Shown piece after piece: positions 1 to 6,066 of a stretch of 6,696 bases of DNA (positions are counted from its first letter, which is position 1; the number at the start of each line of letters is the position of its first letter). The DNA comes from Planctomycetota bacterium. Lineage in GTDB: Bacteria > Planctomycetota > Phycisphaerae > Sedimentisphaerales > Anaerobacaceae. A program made the position numbers and the translations under genes. The notes beneath the pieces were generated by a model, which searched no databases, was not told the origin of the DNA, and saw only the letters and a list, made by a program, of their open reading frames with translations. The DNA is taken from NCBI GenBank assembly GCA_003644295.1, contig QNBZ01000074.1, positions 1-6,696 of the forward strand. Direction: 5' to 3'.

Positions 1-2775
1 TTTACACAAGCAACTGCTTATGTAACAGCCGATAGTTTTTACCGGCTCTACATTAATGGGCAATGGATTAACGACGGTCCTGCTCGTGGGTGGCCAAATC
101 ATTACAGATATGATGTTATTGATGTAACTTCTTATTTGCGGCAAGGCGATAATAACATTGAGATTGTTGCACGTTATTATGGTTGTGGGGATTTTCATAG
201 AGTCTGTCAGCAGGCCGGCCTTCTTGTTCAGTTCGATATCCGGCTGAACAAAGGTGCGGTGAAAACTGTTATATCAGATTCCAGTTGGCAAGTTTCTGCA
301 CTGCACGGTCTTATTCAGAACACTCCAAAGCTCAGCGTTCAGCAGGGGCCTTATGAGTACTACGATGCCCGGCTTGAAAGCAAAGAGAGTTTTAGTAAGG
401 CAGCAGAGTTATTTGATGCCGATGGCGGCCCATGGAAAGATTTGACGGCAAGAAGTGTTAAACTGCTGACAAAAGAGCCAGTGAACTTTAAGCGTTTTAT
501 GGGAGCTTCAATTGTCAACTGCCAGGGAGAGAATTATTCTTTTCCAGCAGCTCGTTTGTTATTTCCTGGTGTTATTGAAGCTCATTCTTTTACCGGTGCG
601 GCCTGTGGCTTTGCGACAATCATCAAAGTTAGCAAAAAGTGCGTTCTTAAAGCTAAAGGCGGTAATCTAAAGATTACAATCGGCGGCAGAAGCGAGACAA
701 ACGGCAAATATATTCTTGAGCCGGGTCGGCATTTGCTCCTTAGTTTTATTAAAAGTCTTCCGGAAACTCACCAGCCGGAATACCATGCAAAAGAGAGAAG
801 TATTCGGGTTGTCTGTTCAGAAAAGTATAGTCTGAAGAATCCTCTTAATGTTAAATACGAAAATCCATGGAGTTTTATCAGACTTGAAAAATTCTCTTTT
901 GTTTGTGATGACATAAACTGGAATTGGAATACACAGGTTCATCCCGAATTACAGGAAAAGATAACGGGATATAAAAAGTTTATCAAGGATGTGTTCAGGA
1001 AAGTCAATGACATTCGTTCCTTCAGAAAAGTTCTTGGTGAATATGCTGAGTGTTTGCCCAGCAAAAAGATGCTTTTGGAAGATCCTTTTTGGAAATTTCC
1101 TGAGCGTAAAGTTGTTGGTGATGCTGATGGGCTGGTGAAAAATCGTGATGGCCTTATGTACGACAACAGCGAGTGGACTGTCGTTGAACCTGCTAAAGAT
1201 GGTGATGTGGAATTAGTGTATGACCTTGGTGAGCAGAGGATTGGCTATTACGCATTCGAACTGATTGCTGATGCCGGCGTTGAGGTACAGATAAGCGGTA
1301 TTGAGCATATTGCTAAAGACGGTAGTATTCAGCACACAAACAAGATTACCACAAACTTGAATGGTATGAATTATATCACAAAAGCCGGCTTAAATAAATT
1401 CGTTTCGTTCAAGCGCCGAAGCGGCAGGTATATATATATTATTTTAAGAAACCAGAAAAAATCTATTAAGATACGCAAGCTAAAAATCATTGAGTCAACT
1501 TATCCTGTAGAGTACATTGGCAGTTTTAGCTGTAGCGATACAAGCTTTAATCAGATATGGGACATTTCTGCAAGAACGCTTAAATTGTGTATGGAAGATA
1601 CTTTTACTGATTGTCCTTTGTATGAGCAGACTCTTTGGGTCGGTGATGCGAGAAATGAAGCTCTTTTTGCTTACCCTGTTTTTGGCGGGATTGATATTTC
1701 TCGTTCGTGCATTGACATCGCAGCCCAGTCGCTTGAGCGTTATCCTATTATTGGTGCCCAGCTTCCAAGTGCATGGGATTGTATTATCCCTGTCTGGAGC
1801 TTCCTGTGGAATATCAGTGTTTGGGACCATTACTGGTACACTGGCGATAAGATATTTATCAAGAAAAGATTTAAGTATGTTGTTCGTAATCTCAAGGGAG
1901 CGGAGAAATATCTGACGAAAGAAGGCCTTTTTAGTGCCAAAATGTGGAATCTTTTTGACTGGTCCGGCATTGACCAGGAACAGGAAAATGTGATGCACAA
2001 TAGTATGTTTATGGTTGGGGCAATTAATGCTGCTTTGGCTTGTGCAAAGGCAATAGGCGAAAAAAAATACAATAAGTGGCTTAAAAATATGCGTACACGG
2101 CTTGTTAAGGCGATTAATGCTTTATGGGATAGCAGGAGAAAGTCATACCCTGACAGTATTCATGCTGATGGAATGCCAAGCAAAAAGACTTGTCAGCACA
2201 CAAGTTTTCTTTCTGTGCTTTACGATATTGCCAACGAAAATATTCGTGAGCAGGTGGTAGCCAATACCATCAAACCTCAGAAAAATATGACAAGGGTTGG
2301 GTCGCCGTTCGCTATTCTTTATCTTTATGAAGCTCTGGAGAAGATTGGCGCAGATGAGATTATTATAAAGTCCATTTATGACAATTATTTGCCGATGCTC
2401 GAAGCTGGAGCGACAACAGTCTGGGAAACATTTCCGAACAGTCCCTGGGCGCCGGACGCCAAGAAGTTTCCAACTCGCAGTCATTCCCACGCATGGTCAT
2501 CTGCACCGATGTACTTTCTTAATCGGATTATACTTGGTGTCAGGCCGGCTGCACCGGGGGGAAAAGCTTTTACTGTTAGTCCTCAATTGTGTGGTTTGAA
2601 ATGGGCCAAAGGCAAAACCGCATCGGTCAATGGCGTAGTGGAAGTCAAATGGGAACTTGATGGTAAAGACTTCCATATTACTATAAGCGAACCTAATGGA
2701 GTGAAATGCAAGTTTGTTAAGAATAAAAGTCTTGACGGGCTTAACGTTTTTGTAAATGGCAAAAAACTGAAATAA
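1..2775 (+). CDS. Alpha-L-rhamnosidase-like glycoside hydrolase (GH78), 5' truncated
   Basis: The reading frame is open from base 1 to a TAA at 2773-2775 (924 codons), so the start lies upstream; the TTG at 136 is not the true start. Codons 14-62 resemble the N-terminal carbohydrate-binding-like domain of GH78 (YRLYINGQWINDGPARGW). Codons about 391-484 form a beta-rich middle domain. Codons about 507-845 look like the six-hairpin (alpha/alpha)6 catalytic barrel, and the rest like the C-terminal beta domain (LGVRPAAPGGKAF). The signature DCPLYEQTLWVGDA places Asp537, Glu542 and Asp549 at the spacing of the rhamnose-contacting residues D567/E572/D579 of Bacillus RhaB; Glu809 in ATTVWETF fits the C-terminal catalytic Glu. 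The family hydrolyses terminal alpha-L-rhamnose by inversion, so an intact catalytic site is expected. Any signal peptide is outside the window. Family assignment is strong; exact substrate is unknown. Confidence 0.93.
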   Translation, partial: FTQATAYVTADSFYRLYINGQWINDGPARGWPNHYRYDVIDVTSYLRQGDNNIEIVARYYGCGDFHRVCQQAGLLVQFDIRLNKGAVKTVISDSSWQVSALHGLIQNTPKLSVQQGPYEYYDARLESKESFSKAAELFDADGGPWKDLTARSVKLLTKEPVNFKRFMGASIVNCQGENYSFPAARLLFPGVIEAHSFTGAACGFATIIKVSKKCVLKAKGGNLKITIGGRSETNGKYILEPGRHLLLSFIKSLPETHQPEYHAKERSIRVVCSEKYSLKNPLNVKYENPWSFIRLEKFSFVCDDINWNWNTQVHPELQEKITGYKKFIKDVFRKVNDIRSFRKVLGEYAECLPSKKMLLEDPFWKFPERKVVGDADGLVKNRDGLMYDNSEWTVVEPAKDGDVELVYDLGEQRIGYYAFELIADAGVEVQISGIEHIAKDGSIQHTNKITTNLNGMNYITKAGLNKFVSFKRRSGRYIYIILRNQKKSIKIRKLKIIESTYPVEYIGSFSCSDTSFNQIWDISARTLKLCMEDTFTDCPLYEQTLWVGDARNEALFAYPVFGGIDISRSCIDIAAQSLERYPIIGAQLPSAWDCIIPVWSFLWNISVWDHYWYTGDKIFIKKRFKYVVRNLKGAEKYLTKEGLFSAKMWNLFDWSGIDQEQENVMHNSMFMVGAINAALACAKAIGEKKYNKWLKNMRTRLVKAINALWDSRRKSYPDSIHADGMPSKKTCQHTSFLSVLYDIANENIREQVVANTIKPQKNMTRVGSPFAILYLYEALEKIGADEIIIKSIYDNYLPMLEAGATTVWETFPNSPWAPDAKKFPTRSHSHAWSSAPMYFLNRIILGVRPAAPGGKAFTVSPQLCGLKWAKGKTASVNGVVEVKWELDGKDFHITISEPNGVKCKFVKNKSLDGLNVFVNGKKLK

Positions 2776-2783
2776 GCAGTTGA

Positions 2784-2789
2784 TATTAT
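2784..2789 (+). promoter_or_regulatory. Possible -10 element just before the inverted repeat
   Basis: TATTAT matches the sigma-70 -10 consensus at five of six positions. A start about seven bases downstream would fall at the first base of the left arm of the inverted repeat (2795). There is no convincing -35 at 17 bases: the position holds an A-run within the end of the GH78 gene. This is weak evidence for a separate small transcript. Confidence 0.2.
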
Positions 2790-2794
2790 CGCTC

Positions 2795-2927
2795 TTTGAA
2801 AAATTAAACAAACGAACCGTAGTTGGTCAATAATACAGGTAGGAGACACACAAGAGCAGCAAAATAATTGGAGCAGCCCACTTGTGCAGGAGCAGCAGGA
2901 TTTCGTTTGTTTATTTAATTTTTCAAA
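2795..2927. repeat. 133-base imperfect inverted repeat between convergent genes
   Basis: The left arm 2795-2816 pairs with the right arm 2902-2927: 14 bp, then four unpaired bases on the right (TTTA class), then 8 bp. CC at 2817-2818 can extend it with GG at 2898-2899 across a two-base bulge. The enclosed segment holds a second stem, CACAAG (2849-2854) with CTTGTG (2881-2886), three copies of GAGCAGC (2854, 2871, 2890), and four GGA triplets (2842, 2870, 2889, 2898). The left side begins GCTCTTTGAAAAATTAAAC (2791-2809), which resembles the boxA region of rRNA leaders. It could be a bidirectional terminator for the GH78 gene and the opposing operon, a structured small RNA, or a dispersed palindromic element. 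The arms are AT-rich and lack the GC stem of a classic terminator. The inverted repeat itself is certain; its role is not. Confidence 0.75.
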
Positions 2928-2982
2928 CATCAATAGGATGCCCGCATCAAACTGAAACGCTTATACCCACAAATTAAAATGT

Positions 2983-3006
2983 CATAAGGTAGTAGTGTCT
3001 CTTACG
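2983..3006 (-). terminator. Weak possible terminator of the minus-strand operon
   Basis: Read on the minus strand, just after the stop of the small basic protein gene, CGTAAG can pair with CTTATG (6 bp including one G-U pair, 12-base loop), followed by ACATTTTAATT. The stem is short and AT-rich and the T-run is broken, so the larger inverted repeat at 2795-2927 is an equally good candidate for ending this transcript. Confidence 0.2.
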
Positions 3007-3012
3007 AATTTT

Positions 3013-3267
3013 TTAGCTTTCCTTTTCTTTGGCTCCAGATGCCTCGGCTGTTGCTTCCGTGACGGCAGCTTCAGTTTTGGCTTTTTCATCTGCCGTTTTA
3101 CGTCCGGCGTGGCTCTTGCGGTGAGCGACTTTCGGCAAACCCAGCAGAGAGTCATCCTCGGACCATCGCTCCTCATCCTTTAACTGCTCGATACGTTCTG
3201 CCCGCGTCAAAACATTCCGGTGCCGGGCGAGGGCACCTTTGATTTTTAAAGAACGGTCAATAGACAT
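3013..3267 (-). CDS. Small basic protein of the Planctomycetota/Verrucomicrobiota type
   Basis: This 84-residue protein has a highly characteristic N-terminal half: MSIDRSLKIKGALARHRNVL, then TRAERIEQLK, WSEDDSLLGLPK and VAHRK. This fits the lineage-restricted 'small basic protein' family (from memory TIGR04137) of the Planctomycetota, Verrucomicrobiota and Chlamydiota, whose role is not established; its size and charge suggest RNA or ribosome binding, which is inference. Residues about 55-84 are an Ala/Lys/Glu-rich low-complexity tail ending AKEKES, unlike the compact first 50 residues. The ATG start is supported by GGGAG nine bases upstream, the best ribosome binding site in the operon. It is the last gene of the minus-strand cluster, 19 bases after the SPOR-like gene. 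No catalytic motif or membrane segment is present. Confidence 0.88.
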   Translation of the reverse strand: MSIDRSLKIKGALARHRNVLTRAERIEQLKDEERWSEDDSLLGLPKVAHRKSHAGRKTADEKAKTEAAVTEATAEASGAKEKES

Positions 3268-3286
3268 TCAACTTTTCTCCCGAAAA

Positions 3287-4033
3287 CTAATCATCAAATT
3301 TCATTCCGTAAGCATCGTGAAACGGCTTTTTGCCAAAAGTTCCGTAGCCCTGCGGCGACTTGTAGTTAGCGCCAAGCTCAACTATTTTCTTTTTTGCGTA
3401 GTACCCATCTGTTCCGACCTTTTCAGGGTTTTTATACTTTTGTTTCGTTACAAGGTAATACATGCCGCCAATTTGTCTTATTTCAGTTTCTATGCCGAAC
3501 TGTGCAAAATACTGCTTTACCGGCTCAAGGTAGGCCCTGAGGCGATGTGTTTGTATCACAATACGATTATTGCCCGTCGGCCTGGCCGGCTCAACTTTTT
3601 CGACCGCATCAGGCAACGGCGTTATTTTTTCTACCGCCTCAGGTGCCTGGGTTATTTTTACCGCCTGCTCCTGATTTTTTGTTGCCTCTACAGCCGAATT
3701 GGTTACTATTTGACCGGTCAGACCAGCGTTCTGACCCAGACGAAAGACCACAAGAACCAGCAGCACAATACCCATAACCAGCGCAATTGCAAGAGGGTAC
3801 GGCATTGATGTTTCAATCCTGCCGGTATTAAACTGCACAATTCTCGGTTTCGTCGGCCATTGTGTCGGCTGTTGAGACGCTGGTATATCGAAGTTTGTTA
3901 CGGGCAGTTTATCCTTGTCCGGGCTTTCCGGATGCAGTTGTTCTAATCTCTTATCATAGCTGACCTTATACTGACTTTTGCTGATTACCTCATACAGCGA
4001 CTTTCTTTTGCGATTACGCGCCATAATCAACAT
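3287..4033 (-). CDS. Single-pass membrane protein with SPOR-like C-terminal domain
   Basis: The 248-residue product starts with a basic cytoplasmic segment (MARNRKRKSLYEVI). One membrane helix follows at about residues 77-98 (YPLAIALVMGIVLLVLVVF). A Pro/Glu/Val-rich linker has an internal repeat, PEAVEKITP then PDAVEKVEPA (131-150). The outer domain, about 155-225, has the SPOR-like rhythm of a beta strand (RIVIQT), a helix, a second strand (TEIRQIGG) and MYYLVTKQKY with a closing helix. SPOR domains bind denuded peptidoglycan, so a cell-envelope role is possible, but the match is by pattern only. Two starts are possible, at 4033 (MLIMARN) and 4024 (MARN); neither has a clear Shine-Dalgarno site, and the second gives a more natural N-terminus. 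The gene lies 59 bases after the RNase HII-like gene and 19 bases before the small basic protein gene, so all three are probably cotranscribed. Confidence 0.8.
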   Translation of the reverse strand: MLIMARNRKRKSLYEVISKSQYKVSYDKRLEQLHPESPDKDKLPVTNFDIPASQQPTQWPTKPRIVQFNTGRIETSMPYPLAIALVMGIVLLVLVVFRLGQNAGLTGQIVTNSAVEATKNQEQAVKITQAPEAVEKITPLPDAVEKVEPARPTGNNRIVIQTHRLRAYLEPVKQYFAQFGIETEIRQIGGMYYLVTKQKYKNPEKVGTDGYYAKKKIVELGANYKSPQGYGTFGKKPFHDAYGMKFDD

Positions 4034-4092
4034 TTCTACACTATTTTAGTTCAAATTTCAATGAGAAACTGTCAATAATTTGGGATGGGCAA

Positions 4093-5061
4093 TTATCGGC
4101 AGCGAACTAACTGATTATTGTCGAACTGTGTATGAGGGATATTCTTCTTCAAATCCTCGATAAAACGCAAGCCATCTTTCCAGTACCCTGCGGTGGGCCT
4201 CAAATCAGCGCAGAAACCGGCGAAGTAGCGGTTTATATTGCTGACCAGAAGTTCCCGCAGATACTTACTAATCATTGACGCTAACGAAACAGGCAAAAAT
4301 CGCTCATCGGCGCCAGCCACAAAGTGCAGACGCATTCGCCTACCATCAGCCCGCAATTCATAGCTGCTAGTTAGCTGGCTCTCACGGAGAATCTTCAACT
4401 CAATATCCGCAAATTCGCTTATGGCGGACTGCAAATTTTCACGATAATGAACCCGTCCACCTTGCCTGTCGATTATAATCTGCAAATCATCATCGGCGGA
4501 ATTGTCAAAAGCTGCCTTTATAAGTTGCGAGGTTGCGCTAAAAAGAACGCTGGATTTGTTTTTCACTGCGGAGACCATTTTATTGTAATACGCAACGTCC
4601 AGACAACAGCTTTTAAGCGCAAGCAATTCTATCTGATTTGCCTTCAGGTCATCCATCAGCACCGCAGAAGCAATCGCCATATCAGCTTCATCAGTTAAAA
4701 TCTTCTCATTGGCGACCTGCCGATACCAGGGATATTCACTTAATCGCTCCAAGCAGCCCGGGCACAGCAGCATCATTAGCTCGCTCAAAGTCCCCGGCTT
4801 TTTGCCGAGGCATTTCAGACATGCCAGCGTTGTTCGCTCCAAATGTCCGATTCCCTTTTGCCTGCTGTATGCCTTTTTACTGTCGGTAATGAGAAGCCGA
4901 CCAGCAAGCCGTTTTCGCTTATCGCCGACGCTCCTCTTCAGGATTTGCCATAGGTCGGCGTCCACAGAATGATTCGGAAGCGAAAAGACGCTCAACGATA
5001 TAACCAACGGCCCAAGAATCGGGCCATAACCAGCTTCGTCAATCCCTGCTAAAACAGCCAT
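4093..5061 (-). CDS. Divergent RNase HII-family ribonuclease with an insertion
   Basis: The 322-residue protein keeps the RNase HII landmarks in order. AGIDEAGYGPILGPLVIS (Asp8, Glu9) matches the first metal-binding motif, LLITDSKKAY (60-63) the DSKK motif, IIIDRQGG (Asp198) the third acidic position, LASMISKYLREL (260-271) the 'ASILAKVTRD' helix, and LRPTAGYWKDG (288-297) the 'HKGYPT' region. RNase HII cuts RNA in RNA/DNA hybrids and at single ribonucleotides. Three things are odd. The junction-sensing GRG is GYG (11-13). The fourth catalytic Asp is replaced by Glu270. The protein is over 100 residues longer than E. coli RNase HII; part of the extra length carries paired CxxC motifs (Cys81/84, Cys100/103) that could bind zinc. 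It may be a lineage-specific paralogue with altered specificity, so I give no rnhB symbol. The ATG start has only GCAGGG directly abutting it, a poor ribosome binding site. First gene of the minus-strand cluster. Confidence 0.85.
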   Translation of the reverse strand: MAVLAGIDEAGYGPILGPLVISLSVFSLPNHSVDADLWQILKRSVGDKRKRLAGRLLITDSKKAYSRQKGIGHLERTTLACLKCLGKKPGTLSELMMLLCPGCLERLSEYPWYRQVANEKILTDEADMAIASAVLMDDLKANQIELLALKSCCLDVAYYNKMVSAVKNKSSVLFSATSQLIKAAFDNSADDDLQIIIDRQGGRVHYRENLQSAISEFADIELKILRESQLTSSYELRADGRRMRLHFVAGADERFLPVSLASMISKYLRELLVSNINRYFAGFCADLRPTAGYWKDGLRFIEDLKKNIPHTQFDNNQLVRCR

Positions 5062-5095
5062 CCCTGCAATCCATTTCGTTCATTAACATTTGTGA

Positions 5096-5101
5096 TTTAT
5101 A
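5096..5101 (-). promoter_or_regulatory. Possible -10 element for the RNase HII-like operon
   Basis: On the minus strand this reads TATAAA, in the context GGTTATAAATC, 34 bases before the ATG at 5061. That spacing would give a leader of about 28 bases. No good -35 hexamer lies 16-18 bases upstream, so the call depends on one AT-rich hexamer in an AT-rich spacer. Confidence 0.25.
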
Positions 5102-5412
5102 ACCACCCTGTCATAACACAGCTAATTTTTCCTGCTGTTGTTTTATCAATTCTTTGCGGCTTAATCCAGAGAAATTCCACCAACCAAAAAACTGAAATTG
5201 AGAACCGAAAAAATTCCGATCTGTGGGAAAATCAGGATTTTTTGAGATTTCTTTCAGACGGATGTTTGTTTTTGAGCTAAAAATGGGGCTTGATAAGTTA
5301 GTTTGCGTGGCCTGGGTAAGATAGACAAGAAAAAAACGTGAAAAAATGGGCAAAAATGCACCCAAAACTAACGGAAATTGACAAAAAACGCACGCCTTCT
5401 GAGCAAAAATGA

Positions 5413-5444
5413 ACAAAAACAAGTAGTTTTTGTACCACTTTTTT
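5413..5444 (+). terminator. AT-rich stem-loop followed by a T-run
   Basis: ACAAAAAC (5413-5420) and GTTTTTGT (5426-5433) form a perfect 8-bp stem around the loop AAGTA, followed by ACCAC and six T (5439-5444). The stem has only two G-C pairs, so it would be a weak terminator on the plus strand. No plus-strand gene precedes it within the spacer; if functional it would insulate the downstream operon or attenuate a longer leader. Confidence 0.25.
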
Positions 5445-5474
5445 CTACCCACCTGCGCAAATGGTCGAAATTCT

Positions 5475-5510
5475 GACTCGGTTCCGCCTATGGCGGACTC
5501 GATGCGAGTC
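5475..5510. repeat. Mutually exclusive GC-rich hairpins
   Basis: GACTCG occurs twice (5475-5480 and 5496-5501) and CGAGTC once (5505-5510). CGAGTC can pair with the near copy (6 bp, 3-base loop ATG) or with the far copy. The far pairing encloses a second hairpin, CCGCC (5484-5488) with GGCGG (5492-5496) around TAT. This is the only GC-rich structured patch in the spacer. It may be a REP-like palindromic unit, a regulatory switch or a protein-binding site; no T-run follows it. Confidence 0.5.
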
Positions 5511-5538
5511 ACGAAATTTATTGACGGAAATTGCGGTT

Positions 5539-5567
5539 TTGGGTAGGGTATGGGGTGAAAGTAAGAT
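5539..5567 (+). promoter_or_regulatory. Possible sigma-70-type promoter for the nuclease-fold/kinase operon
   Basis: TTGGGT (5539-5544) and TAAGAT (5562-5567) are separated by 17 bases. The -35 keeps TTG and the -10 matches four of six consensus positions. A start near 5574 would give a leader of about 34 bases. A competing pair, TTGACG (5521-5526) and TAGGGT (5544-5549), is also spaced by 17, so the exact promoter is uncertain. Confidence 0.25.
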
Positions 5568-5607
5568 AGGGGATGCACCTATTTTTTCTTAAAGAGGTAA
5601 GGTAGAA

Positions 5608-6066
5608 ATGAATGTCTTAGGAATAAGGTGTAGCAATAGAGATTATACTTTCGCAATTCTGAGCGGTACTAAGAAGAGGCCACGGCTTATTGACTGCAAC
5701 ACGATACTTTTTCCGAAGGGATTCGCTAAACCGAAAAGCGTTAAGTGGATGCTGCAAGAGATCGATACACTACTAAAACAGCACAGAATTAAAAAGATAG
5801 CGATGAAGAAAAATGAAAGTCAATTTCGAGGTAAGCCTTACGATGAAAGAATAGAGTGCGAAACCATGGTATACCTCGCTGCTGAAAATTGTGGGATAAA
5901 GGTTGTCTGCAAAAAAACTAAAGGCACTATTGCGAAAGATTTAGGTCTGAAGGGCAGAGCGCATTATTTAGCCACATCATTGAATACCTCATTAATTTCA
6001 GATTACGATAGTTACTCAGATAAACAGCAAGAAGCCATTCTTGCAGCGTGGAGTGAACTTACCTGA
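5608..6066 (+). CDS. Small RuvC/RNase H-fold-like protein (DUF3010-like), unnamed
   Basis: The 152-residue protein starts MNVLGIRCSNRDYTFAILSG, the strand-turn-strand opening of RuvC-like RNase H folds. A second strand region (IKKIAMKKN, 61-69) follows, then a helix with paired acids (ERIECETMVYLAAENCG; Glu83, Glu85), a strand (KVVCKK), and a C-terminal helix SDKQQEAILAAW with Asp138 and Glu142. This order resembles DUF3010-type proteins and Holliday-junction resolvases. The usual first catalytic acid after 'GI' is Arg7 here, so it may be inactive or use other residues such as Asp12. The start is supported by AGAGGT ending nine bases upstream, with a second AAGGT at 5599-5603. Its TGA overlaps the kinase ATG by one base (TGATG). 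The gene is confident; the fold is a pattern judgement, and function is unknown. A role in DNA binding or processing controlled by the kinase is inference. Confidence 0.85.
   Translation: MNVLGIRCSNRDYTFAILSGTKKRPRLIDCNTILFPKGFAKPKSVKWMLQEIDTLLKQHRIKKIAMKKNESQFRGKPYDERIECETMVYLAAENCGIKVVCKKTKGTIAKDLGLKGRAHYLATSLNTSLISDYDSYSDKQQEAILAAWSELT

Larger units (their letters stand above)
5062..5607. other. 546-base AT-rich divergent spacer, no convincing gene
   Basis: This stretch separates the minus-strand operon from the plus-strand nuclease-fold/kinase pair. It holds many A- or T-runs, especially 5320-5450. A 10-base direct repeat, ACGGAAATTG, occurs at 5371 and 5524. Imperfect small hairpins occur at 5228-5241 and 5347-5364, a clearer AT stem at 5413-5433 and GC-rich alternative hairpins at 5475-5510. 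Promoters for both flanking operons should lie at its ends. The open frames here (5092-5280 plus, 5111-5578 minus) look like by-products of composition. It may contain dispersed repeat sequence or be the edge of an acquired segment. Confidence 0.6.

Noticed and set aside
136..138. TTG at 136 as the start of the rhamnosidase
   Set aside because: The frame is open and shows family-like sequence (YRLYINGQWINDGP) upstream to base 1, so the gene begins outside the window.
1428..1440. TA-dinucleotide run as a microsatellite or phase-variation tract
   Set aside because: Only about five TA units inside a coding beta-strand (YIYI); short and explained by codon choice.
1495..1998. 167-codon minus-strand frame inside the GH78 gene
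   Set aside because: Opposite the conserved catalytic region of the GH78 gene, whose motifs are clear on the plus strand; no domain of its own.
3239..3808. 189-codon plus-strand frame opposite the SPOR-like gene
   Set aside because: Antisense to two well-supported genes; Arg/Leu/Phe/Tyr-rich sequence with no domain, as expected of a shadow frame.
5092..5280. 62-codon frame on the plus strand with a hydrophobic start
   Set aside because: Starts with GTG, lacks a ribosome binding site, overlaps the likely promoter of the RNase HII-like gene and ends in low-complexity polar sequence.
5111..5578. 155-codon open frame on the minus strand in the divergent spacer
   Set aside because: Phe-, Pro- and Asn-rich with no recognisable domain; the T-rich minus strand has few stop codons, so a long open frame is expected. 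It overlaps the likely promoter region of the 5608 operon.
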